Shown here piece by piece: positions 1-7,795 of a stretch of 64,000 bases of DNA. Positions within the stretch are counted from its first letter, which is position 1; each line of letters begins with the position of its first letter. Location: positions 10,661 through 74,660 of the forward strand of contig CAYNRR010000008.1 in assembly GCA_964400015.1 (NCBI GenBank). The letters are read 5' to 3'. The position numbers and the translations under genes were made by a program. The notes beneath the pieces were generated by a model. The model saw only the letters and a list, made by a program, of their open reading frames with translations. It did not search any database and had not been told where the DNA came from. This DNA comes from UBA1234 sp964400015 (GTDB lineage: Bacteria > Bacillota > Clostridia > TANB77 > UBA1234).

Positions 1-675
1 CTCTGGTATTTCAAAAGGTTCTCCATTTTCTCTAATTTCTTTTACTTTATTATCTACAACAAGCATTTCTGTAAGTGATAACTTTGAACCATATGTTGTT
101 TTTCCCCAATCACTTGTGTATAGCACCGGATATTCATAATTATTAGAAACTTTGTTATATTCTGCTATTGGAAGTTCACTTCCGTTTTTCTTATTTTTTA
201 AAGTGATTTTATGTGTAAAATAATCAAACCATGCTTCATTTTCATCATTTAAAATAAAACTGGCAAAAGTATCTTTAGTTTCATTTTCATAGTATGTTGT
301 TGTAAGTAGCTTGCCGTCTTTAATAGATAGTCCTATTGTATTTCCATTAACTGATGTTCCATTAAAAAAATCTCCGTTTATAGCAGCAACTACATTTTCT
401 TCTTTGCTAGCCATTTGATAAACAGTTTGAAATGTATTTAAACCGTTTTCAGAATTTAAAAGTCCTACTTCCGTATAAGCATCATTTAAATCAACTTCAA
501 GAATATTTATATTAAGCCAACCTTTTTCTGTAAATCTATCATAATTTTTTAAAACTACACCAGACGTCATTTGCTCAGTTGTAACTTTTTCATCTATGGT
601 TGTTAATGCGTATGATGTAGAAAATCTCGTAATAATAGCAACCGTTGCAATTGCTAAAAAAATCTTTTTCTTCAA
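1..675 (-). CDS. Phosphodiester glycosidase family protein (NAGPA-like), 3' end cut off by the window edge
   Basis: Leftward gene whose end lies outside the window; about 225 codons are visible. The likely start is TTG at 675-673, eight bases after an AAGGAGG site that lies inside the end of the upstream thiolase gene. The N-terminus is a signal peptide (KKK followed by a hydrophobic stretch, cleavage near SYA). The segment AAINGDFFNG followed by G-x-T-I-G-L-S-I-K-D-G-K is the hallmark of the NAGPA phosphodiester glycosidase domain, and SDWGKTTYG with a later V-V-D-N-K-V also fits that family. Bacterial members are secreted or wall-associated and are thought to remove sugar caps from phosphodiesters; the substrate here is unknown. 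Only three bases separate it from the upstream stop, so it is probably co-transcribed with the thiolase and the pilin-like gene. Confidence 0.75.
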   Translation of the reverse strand, partial: MKKKIFLAIATVAIITRFSTSYALTTIDEKVTTEQMTSGVVLKNYDRFTEKGWLNINILEVDLNDAYTEVGLLNSENGLNTFQTVYQMASKEENVVAAINGDFFNGTSVNGNTIGLSIKDGKLLTTTYYENETKDTFASFILNDENEAWFDYFTHKITLKNKKNGSELPIAEYNKVSNNYEYPVLYTSDWGKTTYGSKLSLTEMLVVDNKVKEIRENGEPFEIPE

Positions 676-678
676 AAG

Positions 679-1419
679 CTATTCCTCCTTAGTCTTAAAT
701 TTTTCCCAACCTTTAATATTTGAACGTTCAATCGCACCAAATATACACGCTTTTAGACGTGGAATATATTTTGAAAGTTCCAAAATTATATTTTTCATAA
801 ATTCTCTTTTTGTGTTTCCATCTACAGCACAAGTTTTTTTCATTACAGGTATATTATTTCTTTTTGCAAAAGCTTTTATTTCTTTTTCTTCTATATAAAT
901 AAAAGGTCTTATAGTCGTTATATTACTTCTTGAAAGATATGTAACAGGCGAAAAAGTATGTATATTTCCTTCATAAAAAAGACTTAAGAAAAATGTTTCA
1001 ATTACGTCATCTTTATGATGTCCTAATGCAATCTTGTTGCAACCAATTCTTTTCGCCACATCATTAAGTGCTCCTCTTCTTAAATTAGCACAAAGTGAGC
1101 AAGGATTTTTTTCCTTTCTTATATCAAAAACAACTTCTCTAATATTAGTTTTTTCTATTACATACTCTACTTCAATCTTCTTACATAAATCCTCAAGTAT
1201 TTTAGTATCAAATGTATTAGAACCTGGATCTATTGTAACAGCGACAATTTCAAATTTCTTTGGATAAAATATTTGCAAATTTTTAAGTGCTAAAAGTAAA
1301 GTCACGCTATCTTTGCCACCGGACAAACCAACAGCAATCTTATCGCCTTCTTCTATCATATTATAGTCTTCAATTGCTTTTCTCATAGGACTTAAAATCG
1401 CTTTCATATCTTCCTCCAA
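679..1419 (-). CDS. ttcA: TtcA-like tRNA thiolation enzyme (PP-loop ATPase)
   Basis: 246 residues. The PP-loop SGGKDS lies near residues 34-39, a C-S-L-C pair near 107-110, and the motif ALGHHKDD near 131-138; together these are typical of the TtcA/TtuA branch that 2-thiolates tRNA bases (TtcA acts on cytidine 32). The enzyme adenylates the base and transfers sulfur with the help of an iron-sulfur cluster held by cysteines. A further Cys lies at KKTCAVDG near residue 197. The substrate base cannot be fixed from sequence alone, and a TtuA/TilS relative is the alternative. It sits between the pilin-like gene (three bases apart) and the glycosidase, so probably one leftward operon. Confidence 0.8.
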   Translation of the reverse strand: MEEDMKAILSPMRKAIEDYNMIEEGDKIAVGLSGGKDSVTLLLALKNLQIFYPKKFEIVAVTIDPGSNTFDTKILEDLCKKIEVEYVIEKTNIREVVFDIRKEKNPCSLCANLRRGALNDVAKRIGCNKIALGHHKDDVIETFFLSLFYEGNIHTFSPVTYLSRSNITTIRPFIYIEEKEIKAFAKRNNIPVMKKTCAVDGNTKREFMKNIILELSKYIPRLKACIFGAIERSNIKGWEKFKTKEE

Positions 1420-1421
1420 AA

Positions 1422-1862
1422 TTACTCTTTAAATTTTATATCTTCTACTCTTTCATATTTTCCAGTTAAATAATCTACAACATATGGTGCAGATAAACCT
1501 TTATATGCTGCTAAAGAATCATCTCCAACTTTATACCTAATATCGCCCAATTCTTCGTCTTCTTCTCCTCCTGGCACAAGATAATAGCCTGTTCCATATT
1601 CTTTATCACCAGAACCAATAACAACCTTATCACCATCAACTAAAGCAATTCCAACCATTACATTTTTATCAACCATTGCTTGTGTTAGCAAAGAACGAAT
1701 TATTTCATTGTCTGCATATATAGTAGCTTCTTTTTTAGCTTCTCCCGAATCATCTATCATTCTCAAAGAATATCTTGTTGCAACTCCTGCTAATATAACC
1801 ATTACTATAACCGTAATCGCAACTGTCATAAGCGAAAGGCCTGAATTTTTCTTGATTTTCAT
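1422..1862 (-). CDS. Small pilin-like membrane-anchored protein
   Basis: 146 residues, preceded by a GAGGTG site. The N-terminus MKIKKNSG is followed by LSLMTVAITV and a hydrophobic run to about residue 27. That is the layout of a type IV prepilin: a basic leader ending in Gly, then a hydrophobic helix. The Glu normally at position +5 of the mature pilin is replaced by Thr. The rest is a small acidic, probably extracellular domain with GTGYYLVPGG and a conserved-looking K-x-x-K end. The same N-terminal pattern occurs in the two large proteins at 36041 and 53302. No pilus assembly genes are in the window. Function unknown; either a minor pseudopilin or simply a membrane anchor. Confidence 0.65.
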   Translation of the reverse strand: MKIKKNSGLSLMTVAITVIVMVILAGVATRYSLRMIDDSGEAKKEATIYADNEIIRSLLTQAMVDKNVMVGIALVDGDKVVIGSGDKEYGTGYYLVPGGEEDEELGDIRYKVGDDSLAAYKGLSAPYVVDYLTGKYERVEDIKFKE

Positions 1863-2008
1863 ATATTTTTACACCTCGTTATATTTTATTTTCTAAGTAT
1901 CCAAAGATATTATATTTCATACAAAAACTTTTGAAAAGAATAATATTGCCTATTTTTCAATATTTTACAATTGACTTATAAATTTTTTATATTTTTTACA
2001 AATTTATG

Positions 2009-2037
2009 TTGCAAAAGAATCAAAATGATGTTATACT
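2009..2037 (+). promoter_or_regulatory. Promoter of tRNA-Pro
   Basis: TTGCAA, a 17-base spacer, then TATACT; it ends 12 bases before the first base of the tRNA. This is a good match to a housekeeping sigma-A promoter. Confidence 0.7.
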
Positions 2038-2049
2038 TACAACTTGTAA

Positions 2050-2125
2050 CGGGGTGTGGCTCAGTTGGTAGAGTACGTGGTTTGGGACCATGGGGCCGGA
2101 GGTTCGAGTCCTCTCACCCCGACCA
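2050..2125 (+). tRNA. tRNA-Pro (anticodon TGG)
   Basis: Full cloverleaf by eye: acceptor CGGGGTG with CACCCCG, D-arm GCTC/GAGT, anticodon stem CGTGG/CCATG with loop TTTGGGA (anticodon TGG), T-arm GGAGG TTCGAGT CCTCT, and an encoded CCA end. It is followed at once by a terminator, so it is a single-gene unit. Confidence 0.95.
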
Positions 2126-2128
2126 GTT

Positions 2129-2166
2129 AAAGACTTGAAAGAGTAATCTTTCAAGTCTTTTTGTTT
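2129..2166 (+). terminator. Terminator after tRNA-Pro
   Basis: A 12-base perfect inverted repeat, AAGACTTGAAAG and its complement with a six-base loop, followed by a T-rich tail. Confidence 0.85.
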
Positions 2167-2311
2167 TTTATTTTAAATCAGCATTTTGAAGGTTAATTTG
2201 TTTTCAAAAATTCCCTTTCAGTCATTTCATTACTTAAAATTTCCTATTTTTTATTCATTTAACGAATATTTTAAGCATATTTTACATATTATAATAAGCA
2301 GTAATACGTAC

Positions 2312-2340
2312 TTGATTTTCTCCACAAATTATCGTATAAC
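2312..2340 (+). promoter_or_regulatory. Promoter of the AbiEi-like remnant
   Basis: TTGATT, a 17-base spacer, then TATAAC, ending 19 bases before the ATG at 2360. It implies a very short leader containing the GGTGAT ribosome site. Confidence 0.55.
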
Positions 2341-2359
2341 GATAAAAATAGGTGATAAT

Positions 2360-2748
2360 ATGATATTGACTAATGATATTATAAAGTTAAATTTACAAGG
2401 TTATTCGAATAAAGATACTAAAATATGTAGAGAAGTAAAAAATGAAAATTTAATAAACGGTTTATATGAAACTGATTCAACTATAAACGGATATCTTCTA
2501 GCAGGAAGTATTTATGGACCGTCTTATTTATCATTTGATTTTGAATTGTCATATTATGGTATAATTCCTGAAAAAGTAACAGCTTTTACAAATGCTACTT
2601 ATGATAAAAAGAAGAAAAAAATGTATAAAACCAATTCGGAGTATTTTTATATAGAGATATACCATCAAATGTTTATCCTTTAGGAATAAACATTATCGAA
2701 GAAAATGATGCTAAAGAAGATGTTATTGTTTTTTATAGAAATAACTAA
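2360..2748 (+). pseudogene. Broken AbiEi-type antitoxin / transcriptional regulator
   Basis: The reading frame from ATG 2360 (GGTGAT site just upstream) runs to about 2650. It then shifts: the next frame continues with YRDIPSNVYPLGI and ends at a stop at 2746-2748. The segments SIYGPSYLSFDFELSYYG, IPEKV and the post-shift R-D-I-P resemble the AbiEi antitoxin/regulator family of type IV toxin-antitoxin and abortive-infection systems. In that family the middle domain reads PSYLSFETALSYYGLIPE and is followed by a Y-R-x-I-P segment. The usual C-terminal half (EKALCD region) is missing and no AbiEii toxin follows. So this is a frameshifted, truncated relic at the left edge of an accessory island. 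Family assignment is from memory of the motif. Confidence 0.6.
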
Positions 2749-2773
2749 AAATCTTAATGTAAAATAATATTTC

Positions 2774-2802
2774 TTTAAATTTTATGTAAATCATGTTATA
2801 AT
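2774..2802 (+). promoter_or_regulatory. Possible promoter of the small gene at 2880
   Basis: A perfect TATAAT at 2797-2802 with a weak -35 (TTTAAA) 17 bases upstream. The leader between here and the gene contains TTGGCATCA, also found in the leader of the gene at 10271. Confidence 0.45.
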
Positions 2803-2879
2803 ACTGTTAACAAGTCATTTGTTTTTATCCCTAGGCTAGGCAACAGTGATTTGGCATCATTATATTGGAGGGATTTACT

Positions 2880-3128
2880 ATGTTCGGTAAGTCGAAAAAG
2901 TTCAAGGGTTCTACTAAGATTACGTGTGCTCACGCCCTTGTGGAATCGCTCATCCAGCTCAATCCCACGGTTGCGTTTGAGTACGATGATACCTATGATT
3001 GGATCAAGGTATCTTGCTCTCCTTCCGACCTCCGGCTTCCGGAACCGTTCTATTACAATGAAAAGAACGGCATCACCAACAAGCATCAGACTGCTAACGG
3101 TATTTATTTTTCCGTGATCGTTATCTGA
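2880..3128 (+). CDS. Small hypothetical protein, higher-GC accessory gene
   Basis: 82 residues from ATG 2880, preceded by a GGAGGG site seven bases upstream; an upstream in-frame ATG at 2865 lacks a ribosome site. No family recognised. The protein is soluble, has a basic start (FGKSKKFKGS), two Cys, and an acidic centre (EYDDTYDW). Codons such as CTC, GTC, CCG and CGG make the gene visibly richer in G and C than its neighbours, which suggests recent transfer. It has its own promoter, a leader with TTGGCATCA and its own terminator, so it is a self-contained cassette. The gene at 10271, on the other side of the island, has the same layout. Confidence 0.6.
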   Translation: MFGKSKKFKGSTKITCAHALVESLIQLNPTVAFEYDDTYDWIKVSCSPSDLRLPEPFYYNEKNGITNKHQTANGIYFSVIVI

Positions 3129-3139
3129 TTCTTGTATTC

Positions 3140-3176
3140 AACGTGCTATTCGCTTGCGAATGGCACGTTTTCTTGT
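3140..3176 (+). terminator. Terminator after the small gene
   Basis: A long stem, AACGTGCTATTCGC against GCGAATGGCACGTT, with a two-base loop and a T-rich tail. Confidence 0.8.
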
Positions 3177-3280
3177 TTATTTATACATACTCGGCTTACA
3201 TTCTTATATCATATATTTTCTCCGTTTTATCATCTAATTATTTTTCAGTACACAATATATTTAAAATATATTTGTTATTA

Positions 3281-3319
3281 TTTACAAAAAATTTTTTAAA
3301 TGGTATATTTCAAATATAC
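3281..3319 (+). promoter_or_regulatory. Promoter with palindromic operator for the S66 pseudogene
   Basis: TTTACA, a 17-base spacer, then TATATT (3304-3309). The -10 lies inside a perfect 17-base palindrome, GTATATTTCAAATATAC (3303-3319), a likely repressor site. No regulator gene is adjacent. Confidence 0.5.
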
Positions 3320-3361
3320 ACCACTTTTACGAGTGTACTTTTTAAGGAGATGATATTATAT

Positions 3362-4395
3362 ATGATAAAACCTAAAAGACTCAAAGAAGGAGATACTATA
3401 GCTCTTGTTAGCTTATCTAGTGGACTAATTGGTGAAAGTGCATTCATCCACAAATATACTTTAGCTCAAAAAAGATTAAAAGAAATTTTTGGACTTAATT
3501 TGATTGCTATGCCAAATTCTCTAAAAGGAATAGAATATCTTTACGATCACCCTGAAAAACGTGCTGAAGATTTTATGAATGCTTTTAAAGATGAAAATAT
3601 ACAAGGAATTATTTGCGCAATAGGTGGCGAAGATACAATTCGATTACTTCCTTATATCGATTTTGAAGTAATAAAAAATAATCCTAAAATTTTTTTAGGA
3701 TATTCGGATACTACAATAAATCATTTTATGATGTATAAAGCCGGCGTCACCTCTTTTTACGGTCCAAACATTATGTGTGATTTTGCTGAATATGGAAATA
3801 TGTACGAATATACCGAAAATGCAATAAAAGAATTACTTTTCCTTGCTAATTCTAAGTACGAAATGAAAAAAAGTTCATATTGGGTTAATGATTTTATAGA
3901 ATGGGATGCAAAAAATATTGATAAAGTTAAAGAAAGAATTACTGATACAACAGGTTACGAAATCTTACAAGGTAGTGGTAAAATAATCCGGAAAATTATT
4001 AGGAGGGTGCATTGATGTTTTTCCAATGTTAATTGGTACAAGCATCTGGCCATCTCTTGATGAATGGAAAAATAAAGTTTTATTTTTAGAAACAAGTGAA
4101 GAAGCTCTCAAACCTCAAATGTTAAAATATTACCTTAGAGGACTGGCTGCCCAAGGTATTTTAAATTCTATAAAAGGAATTATTTTTGGAAAACCACAAG
4201 GAAATATTTATTATGAGGAATATAAAGCTATAATTAAAGAAGTACTTAAAGAATATAATTTAGAAAATTTACCTGTTATGTACAATTTGAATTTTGGTCA
4301 TAATCTTCCAATACGGAATAATTCCTTACGGAATAGACTGTGAATTAGATTTAGATAACAAAAAATTATACTTTTTAGAAAATGTAGTTGAATAA
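3362..4395 (+). pseudogene. S66 family peptidase (MccF/LD-carboxypeptidase-like) with two frameshifts
   Basis: From ATG 3362 (AAGGAG upstream) the protein begins MIKPKRLKEGDTIALVSLSS and carries the nucleophile Ser in GYSDTT. Near 3980 the frame breaks after GSGKI; one frame over it continues SGKLLGGCIDVFPMLIGT, with the catalytic Glu in FLETSEE. A second shift near 4312, after NFGHNLP (catalytic His), moves to GIIPYGIDCELDLD and the true end at 4395. All catalytic residues remain but on three frames, so no full protein can be made unless these are sequencing errors. The family includes LD-carboxypeptidases and MccF, which detoxifies microcin C and other aminoacyl-nucleotides. The alternative reading is a wall-recycling enzyme. 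An intact, divergent paralogue lies at 9144. Confidence 0.8.
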
Positions 4396-4430
4396 CTAAA
4401 GTTAGTTTTGAATTAAAAAAATTTTACAAC

Positions 4431-4471
4431 AAAAAGCCATCCCTATAAAATTAGATAGGGATGGCTTTTAT
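4431..4471. terminator. Bidirectional terminator between convergent genes
   Basis: AAAAGCCATCCCTAT, an eight-base loop, and the exact complement. It has A-runs on one side and T-runs on the other, so it can stop both the S66 pseudogene and the HisRS-like gene. Confidence 0.85.
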
Positions 4472-5709
4472 TAAAGTATTGCTAAAACTTTCTTAATTGT
4501 CAGTTCATCATCAATTTTATTTGATCGAATATTGATACCTTTTGAATTAAAAAACATGGCTACGCTTTCTTTGTAAAATTCAGAAGAAAAGAATGCTTTA
4601 ATATTAAACTTTTTGCACGGCAAAATACAAAATTGATAATCTTCATTTAAAGTCGAAGCATTCAATTTGCACATTAAATTGTTGATAGTACATAATTTTT
4701 CAAAATCGTATACTCCATCAAGAATCAAGTAAACTTTCTTTTTCTTTTGCTTATCTTCCTGCATAAGTTGAGCCATAACTTGAACACCTATGCCCATACA
4801 TACACCGGGTACATTCAAAGAATTATTAAAACAATTGGTAAGAAAATCAATTCTTCCACCGTCAATAAGTAAATATTCACAACTATCTTTAGATGCATAT
4901 ATACGATAATTCATACCAGAATAATGATTTGTACCACCAAGATTGCTAAGCGAAAAGCGAATTGGAATGCTGATTTTAAAAATATTTTGTAGTATTTCAT
5001 ACAATTCAATCGACTTTTTAATTTCTTCTACAACTCTGAAATCAGAAATCTTTTTTGAAATTTCCTCAAGTTCATCAAATGAAATATTATTTTTCAAGTA
5101 AAGTTCTCTTAAAATAAGATAATCACTATGTTTTTCAAGTAATGTTTCTATGACAGTGATATCATTAAATCTAACCTTGCTAGCAATATCTTCTCCTAAA
5201 ACATTAAGAAGATTTTGATTTGAAATTTGTAGATATTCATTATCAAAGCATTGAAGTTTTGATAACATTTCAATACATATGGATATAAGTTCTGCATCAG
5301 CATAAAGTGACGTGGTCCCCCAAATTCCTAATAAAATTTGTTTAAAATTTTTTCTGTATCCTGGCAAATTGGGAATTCTGTCTCTATATAAATCATCCAT
5401 TTGAATGAATTTATGTGTTATAGAAGCTGAATTAGGTAAATCTGCTATAAATCTACTCATCGACATCGCAAGATCTGATTTTAATAAAAAGATTGATTTT
5501 TGTTTAGATCGTACAACTTCAAAAATTTTGCTAAAATGGACTTTTGTTGCTTTAAGATACCTTTCTTTTTCTTCAAAAGGAGCAGTTTGAAGTTTTAAAA
5601 AACCATTAGCATCTGCAATGTTGGAAATAATATCGTATATATATTCAATACATGCGATTTCTTCCCCATAAACATCATACACCTGTGAAATTTTACTCTC
5701 CGAACTCAT
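4471..5709 (-). CDS. HisRS/HisZ-like class II synthetase paralogue
   Basis: 412 residues from ATG 5709, chosen over GTG 5715 because GGCGGTGAG is then well spaced. Not an obvious synthetase, but the order of motifs follows HisRS. KLQTAPFEE stands at the HisRS motif 1 end; LLKSDLAMSMSRFIAD at the D-x-T-x-x-x-R region; LYRDRIPNLPGYRKNFKQ, ending G-I-W-G, at motif 2; and DAELISICIEML where HisRS reads ADAEvI. NHYSGMNYRIY stands at the YYTG-x-x-FE histidine loop, DGGRIDFL at GGRYD-x-L, and GVCMGIGVQVMAQLM at motif 3. The usual motif 3 Arg is not evident, and no canonical HGTP anticodon domain is recognisable. A normal charging role is therefore unlikely. It may be a ligase or regulator derived from HisRS, like HisZ, but no his genes are nearby. 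It lies 34 bases downstream of the methyltransferase, in the same operon. Confidence 0.65.
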   Translation of the reverse strand: MSSESKISQVYDVYGEEIACIEYIYDIISNIADANGFLKLQTAPFEEKERYLKATKVHFSKIFEVVRSKQKSIFLLKSDLAMSMSRFIADLPNSASITHKFIQMDDLYRDRIPNLPGYRKNFKQILLGIWGTTSLYADAELISICIEMLSKLQCFDNEYLQISNQNLLNVLGEDIASKVRFNDITVIETLLEKHSDYLILRELYLKNNISFDELEEISKKISDFRVVEEIKKSIELYEILQNIFKISIPIRFSLSNLGGTNHYSGMNYRIYASKDSCEYLLIDGGRIDFLTNCFNNSLNVPGVCMGIGVQVMAQLMQEDKQKKKKVYLILDGVYDFEKLCTINNLMCKLNASTLNEDYQFCILPCKKFNIKAFFSSEFYKESVAMFFNSKGINIRSNKIDDELTIKKVLAIL

Positions 5710-5743
5710 AAACACTCACCGCCTTTTAAGGTAGTATTATGAA

Positions 5744-6577
5744 TTAAACCTTTCCTACAATAAAAATCTGGTTACCTCTTGCTGCAATATCATCTGCATA
5801 AAAAAGTTTTTTCTCAATTTCAAAAACTTTATCAAAAATATCCTTCTTTTCAAGAATATCTTCCAATACCTCAGTAGAACCATGAAGTTGAGTTTCAGCA
5901 TAACCAGGATAAATAACGTTAGGAAAACCAGAAACTCTTTCTACTGTGATTTCAGCTACATCATACATATTACGAATTTTAGTAGGAGTATACATATGCA
6001 TAAAAGGCATATTATCAGTGAATTTCGACATTTCATCGTGCATAGCTGTTTCAACATATTTAAAATTGTTTACCGAAATATTGAAAAATAAATTATGATA
6101 AAGATTTGGAACCAGCGAAACAACATAGCCACCAGGCTTAGTTACTCGGGATAACTCATTTAGTGCAACTTGTGGATATTGAACAAACCCCAAAACATTG
6201 TGAAAATTAAAGCTTACATCAACTATATTAGATGCATATTCCAAATGTTCAATGTTACCTTCAGAAATGCAAAGCCTACTTGAATATTCCGGCAATACAA
6301 ATTTCTTCTTTGCTTCAGCAAGCATATCGACAGATAAATCAACAAGATATCCTCTTGAATTCGGATATTCTTCAAGAATTTTCTTAGTCCACCGTCCTGT
6401 TCCTCCACCTGCATCAAGGAAAACAAAATTAGGTGGAAGTTTATTTAAGACTTCATTCTTAAAAAAGTACCAAAGTAACTTATCTGATAAAACCCAGTAA
6501 ATCTGATTTTCGACATCATCATATGCCGAAGCTTTCTGAGCAAAATAGCTCTGCACACCTGTAATAGTTGTTGCCAT
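5744..6577 (-). CDS. Class I SAM-dependent methyltransferase
   Basis: 277 residues from ATG 6577, which follows AAAGGAGG by seven bases; a longer frame to 6622 lacks a ribosome site. The SAM site is clear: FLDAGGGTGRWT (motif I), then YLVDLS (acidic loop), and SEGNIEHLEY with the later VDVSFNFHNVLGF (motifs III-IV), followed by LSRVTKPGGYVVSLVPN (motif V). The fold matches ubiE/type 11-like small-molecule methyltransferases. No substrate can be assigned. The gene is the first of a two-gene leftward operon with the HisRS-like protein, and faces the AsnRS/ProRS-like operon across a shared promoter region. That suggests a tailoring step in the same pathway, or methylation of a resistance target. 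Confidence 0.8.
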   Translation of the reverse strand: MATTITGVQSYFAQKASAYDDVENQIYWVLSDKLLWYFFKNEVLNKLPPNFVFLDAGGGTGRWTKKILEEYPNSRGYLVDLSVDMLAEAKKKFVLPEYSSRLCISEGNIEHLEYASNIVDVSFNFHNVLGFVQYPQVALNELSRVTKPGGYVVSLVPNLYHNLFFNISVNNFKYVETAMHDEMSKFTDNMPFMHMYTPTKIRNMYDVAEITVERVSGFPNVIYPGYAETQLHGSTEVLEDILEKKDIFDKVFEIEKKLFYADDIAARGNQIFIVGKV

Positions 6578-6634
6578 GAAATTTCCTCCTTTATTAAATG
6601 GTTGGGAATACTTATAAGCCATTCAGACACCAGA

Positions 6635-6701
6635 ATTCTAGCACACATTATTTTTACTGTCAACGTTTTTTGTTGACTTATTTCGAAAATGATGGTAGAA
6701 T
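6635..6701. promoter_or_regulatory. Symmetric divergent promoter pair
   Basis: Rightward: TTGACT (6673-6678), 17 bases, TAGAAT (6696-6701). Leftward: TTGACA (6663-6658), 17 bases, TAGAAT (6640-6635). Both -10 boxes sit in AGAATTCT palindromes and the two -35 boxes form GTCAAC...GTTGAC back to back. The layout is mirror-symmetric and would allow one regulator to control both operons. Confidence 0.8.
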
Positions 6702-6740
6702 TCTAACGAAAATTCAAACTATTTAAAGGAGGTTCGTACT

Positions 6741-7775
6741 ATGAAAAACAACCCTAATGTCCCTGATTTTCGCGAATATCCCGAAAGTTATTATCTCAAC
6801 ATCATATCATCCAAATGGTATATTACCCTCACAAAGTTACACGATGTTATTTCTAGAGCAACAATGGCTTTTTGGTCTAGTAGAAATGTGAAAACGCTTT
6901 ACCTTCCTATCACCACTTCATCTATTTCAAGTCCTATGGGATTAGGAAGTGATTCTTCTCCTGTTAGTGTTAATCTCTTCGGTATTCAAACATATCTTGC
7001 AGATTCTATGCAATTCATGCTTGAATACGGTTGCAGATTTTTAAATGATGGCTGCTATTATATTATGCCTTCATTTCGTGGAGAAAATGCTGATGAACGC
7101 CATTTATGCCAATTTTATCATAGTGAAGCTGAACTTCCTTGTGATTTAAATGGTATCATTTCTGTTGTTGAAGACTATCTGCTTCATATAACTCATGCGA
7201 TTTATGTAGAAATGAAAAAAGATCTTGAAGAAATCGTACCGTCTCTATCACACATCGAAGAATTTCTTTCTCAAGGTAAAAAAATTTTCAAGCGCATTAC
7301 TTTTGAAGAAGCAATCGAACTATTAAAGTCTTATCATAAAGACATCGAAAAATATGTGCAATTCAACGAAGGATATCGGGTAATCAACTCCGCTGGCGAA
7401 CTTGAAATTTTAAAGATTCTCGGAGATTTTGTTTGGATTACTAATTATGATATTCTCAGCGTGCCTTTTTATCAAATGACTGATCCTTGCGCAACTACTA
7501 CAACCAAAAATGCTGATCTTCTTTTTGGCATAGGTGAAGTAGTTGGCTCTGGTGAACGTCATGAAACTTCCGATCAGGTAATTGAAAGTCTTAATAAAAG
7601 AAATGTTGATTCTAAACCCTACGAATGGTACATTACTATGAAGAATCAATTTCCTCTTAAGACTTCTGGTTTTGGTATGGGAATCGAACGCTATCTTATG
7701 TGGCTCTTGCAACATAATGATATTCGTGATATGCAAATTTGTCTACGTTATAATGGTCTCACTATGATTCCATAA
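6741..7775 (+). CDS. AsnRS-like class II catalytic core (asparaginyl-tRNA synthetase paralogue)
   Basis: 344 residues; AAAGGAGG lies nine bases before the ATG. Motif 2 is FRGENADERHLCQFYHSEAE (about residues 112-131), matching the FRAENS...RHL-x-EF of AsnRS/AspRS. Motif 3 is GFGMGIERYLM (310-320) followed by NDIRDMQICLR. ADLLFGIGEVVGSGERHE (258-275) fits the AsnRS motif GE-x-x-GGSqR. The N-terminal OB-fold anticodon domain of normal AsnRS (about 430-460 residues) is absent. The protein therefore probably makes an aminoacyl-adenylate but does not read tRNA, like the AsnRS-derived asparagine synthetase of archaea. It is co-transcribed with the ProRS-like gene 20 bases downstream. No T-box leader is seen, unlike many clostridial synthetase genes. 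Confidence 0.85.
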   Translation: MKNNPNVPDFREYPESYYLNIISSKWYITLTKLHDVISRATMAFWSSRNVKTLYLPITTSSISSPMGLGSDSSPVSVNLFGIQTYLADSMQFMLEYGCRFLNDGCYYIMPSFRGENADERHLCQFYHSEAELPCDLNGIISVVEDYLLHITHAIYVEMKKDLEEIVPSLSHIEEFLSQGKKIFKRITFEEAIELLKSYHKDIEKYVQFNEGYRVINSAGELEILKILGDFVWITNYDILSVPFYQMTDPCATTTTKNADLLFGIGEVVGSGERHETSDQVIESLNKRNVDSKPYEWYITMKNQFPLKTSGFGMGIERYLMWLLQHNDIRDMQICLRYNGLTMIP

Positions 7776-7795
7776 AAGATAAGGAGATAAGTATT

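Noticed and set aside
2796..3086. A 96-residue leftward frame opposite the small gene at 2880
   Set aside because: It has no ribosome site and crosses the promoter region; the rightward gene has a good ribosome site, promoter and terminator.
3143..3361. A 73-codon upstream extension of the S66 pseudogene
   Set aside because: It begins inside the preceding terminator, crosses the promoter/operator, and is hydrophobic low-complexity sequence; the family starts at MIKPKRLK.
6722..6740. A T-box or other tRNA-sensing leader before the synthetase-like genes
   Set aside because: The distance from promoter to start is only about 30-40 bases and no GGTGG-type T-box sequence or terminator is present; the ProRS-like gene is 20 bases after its neighbour.
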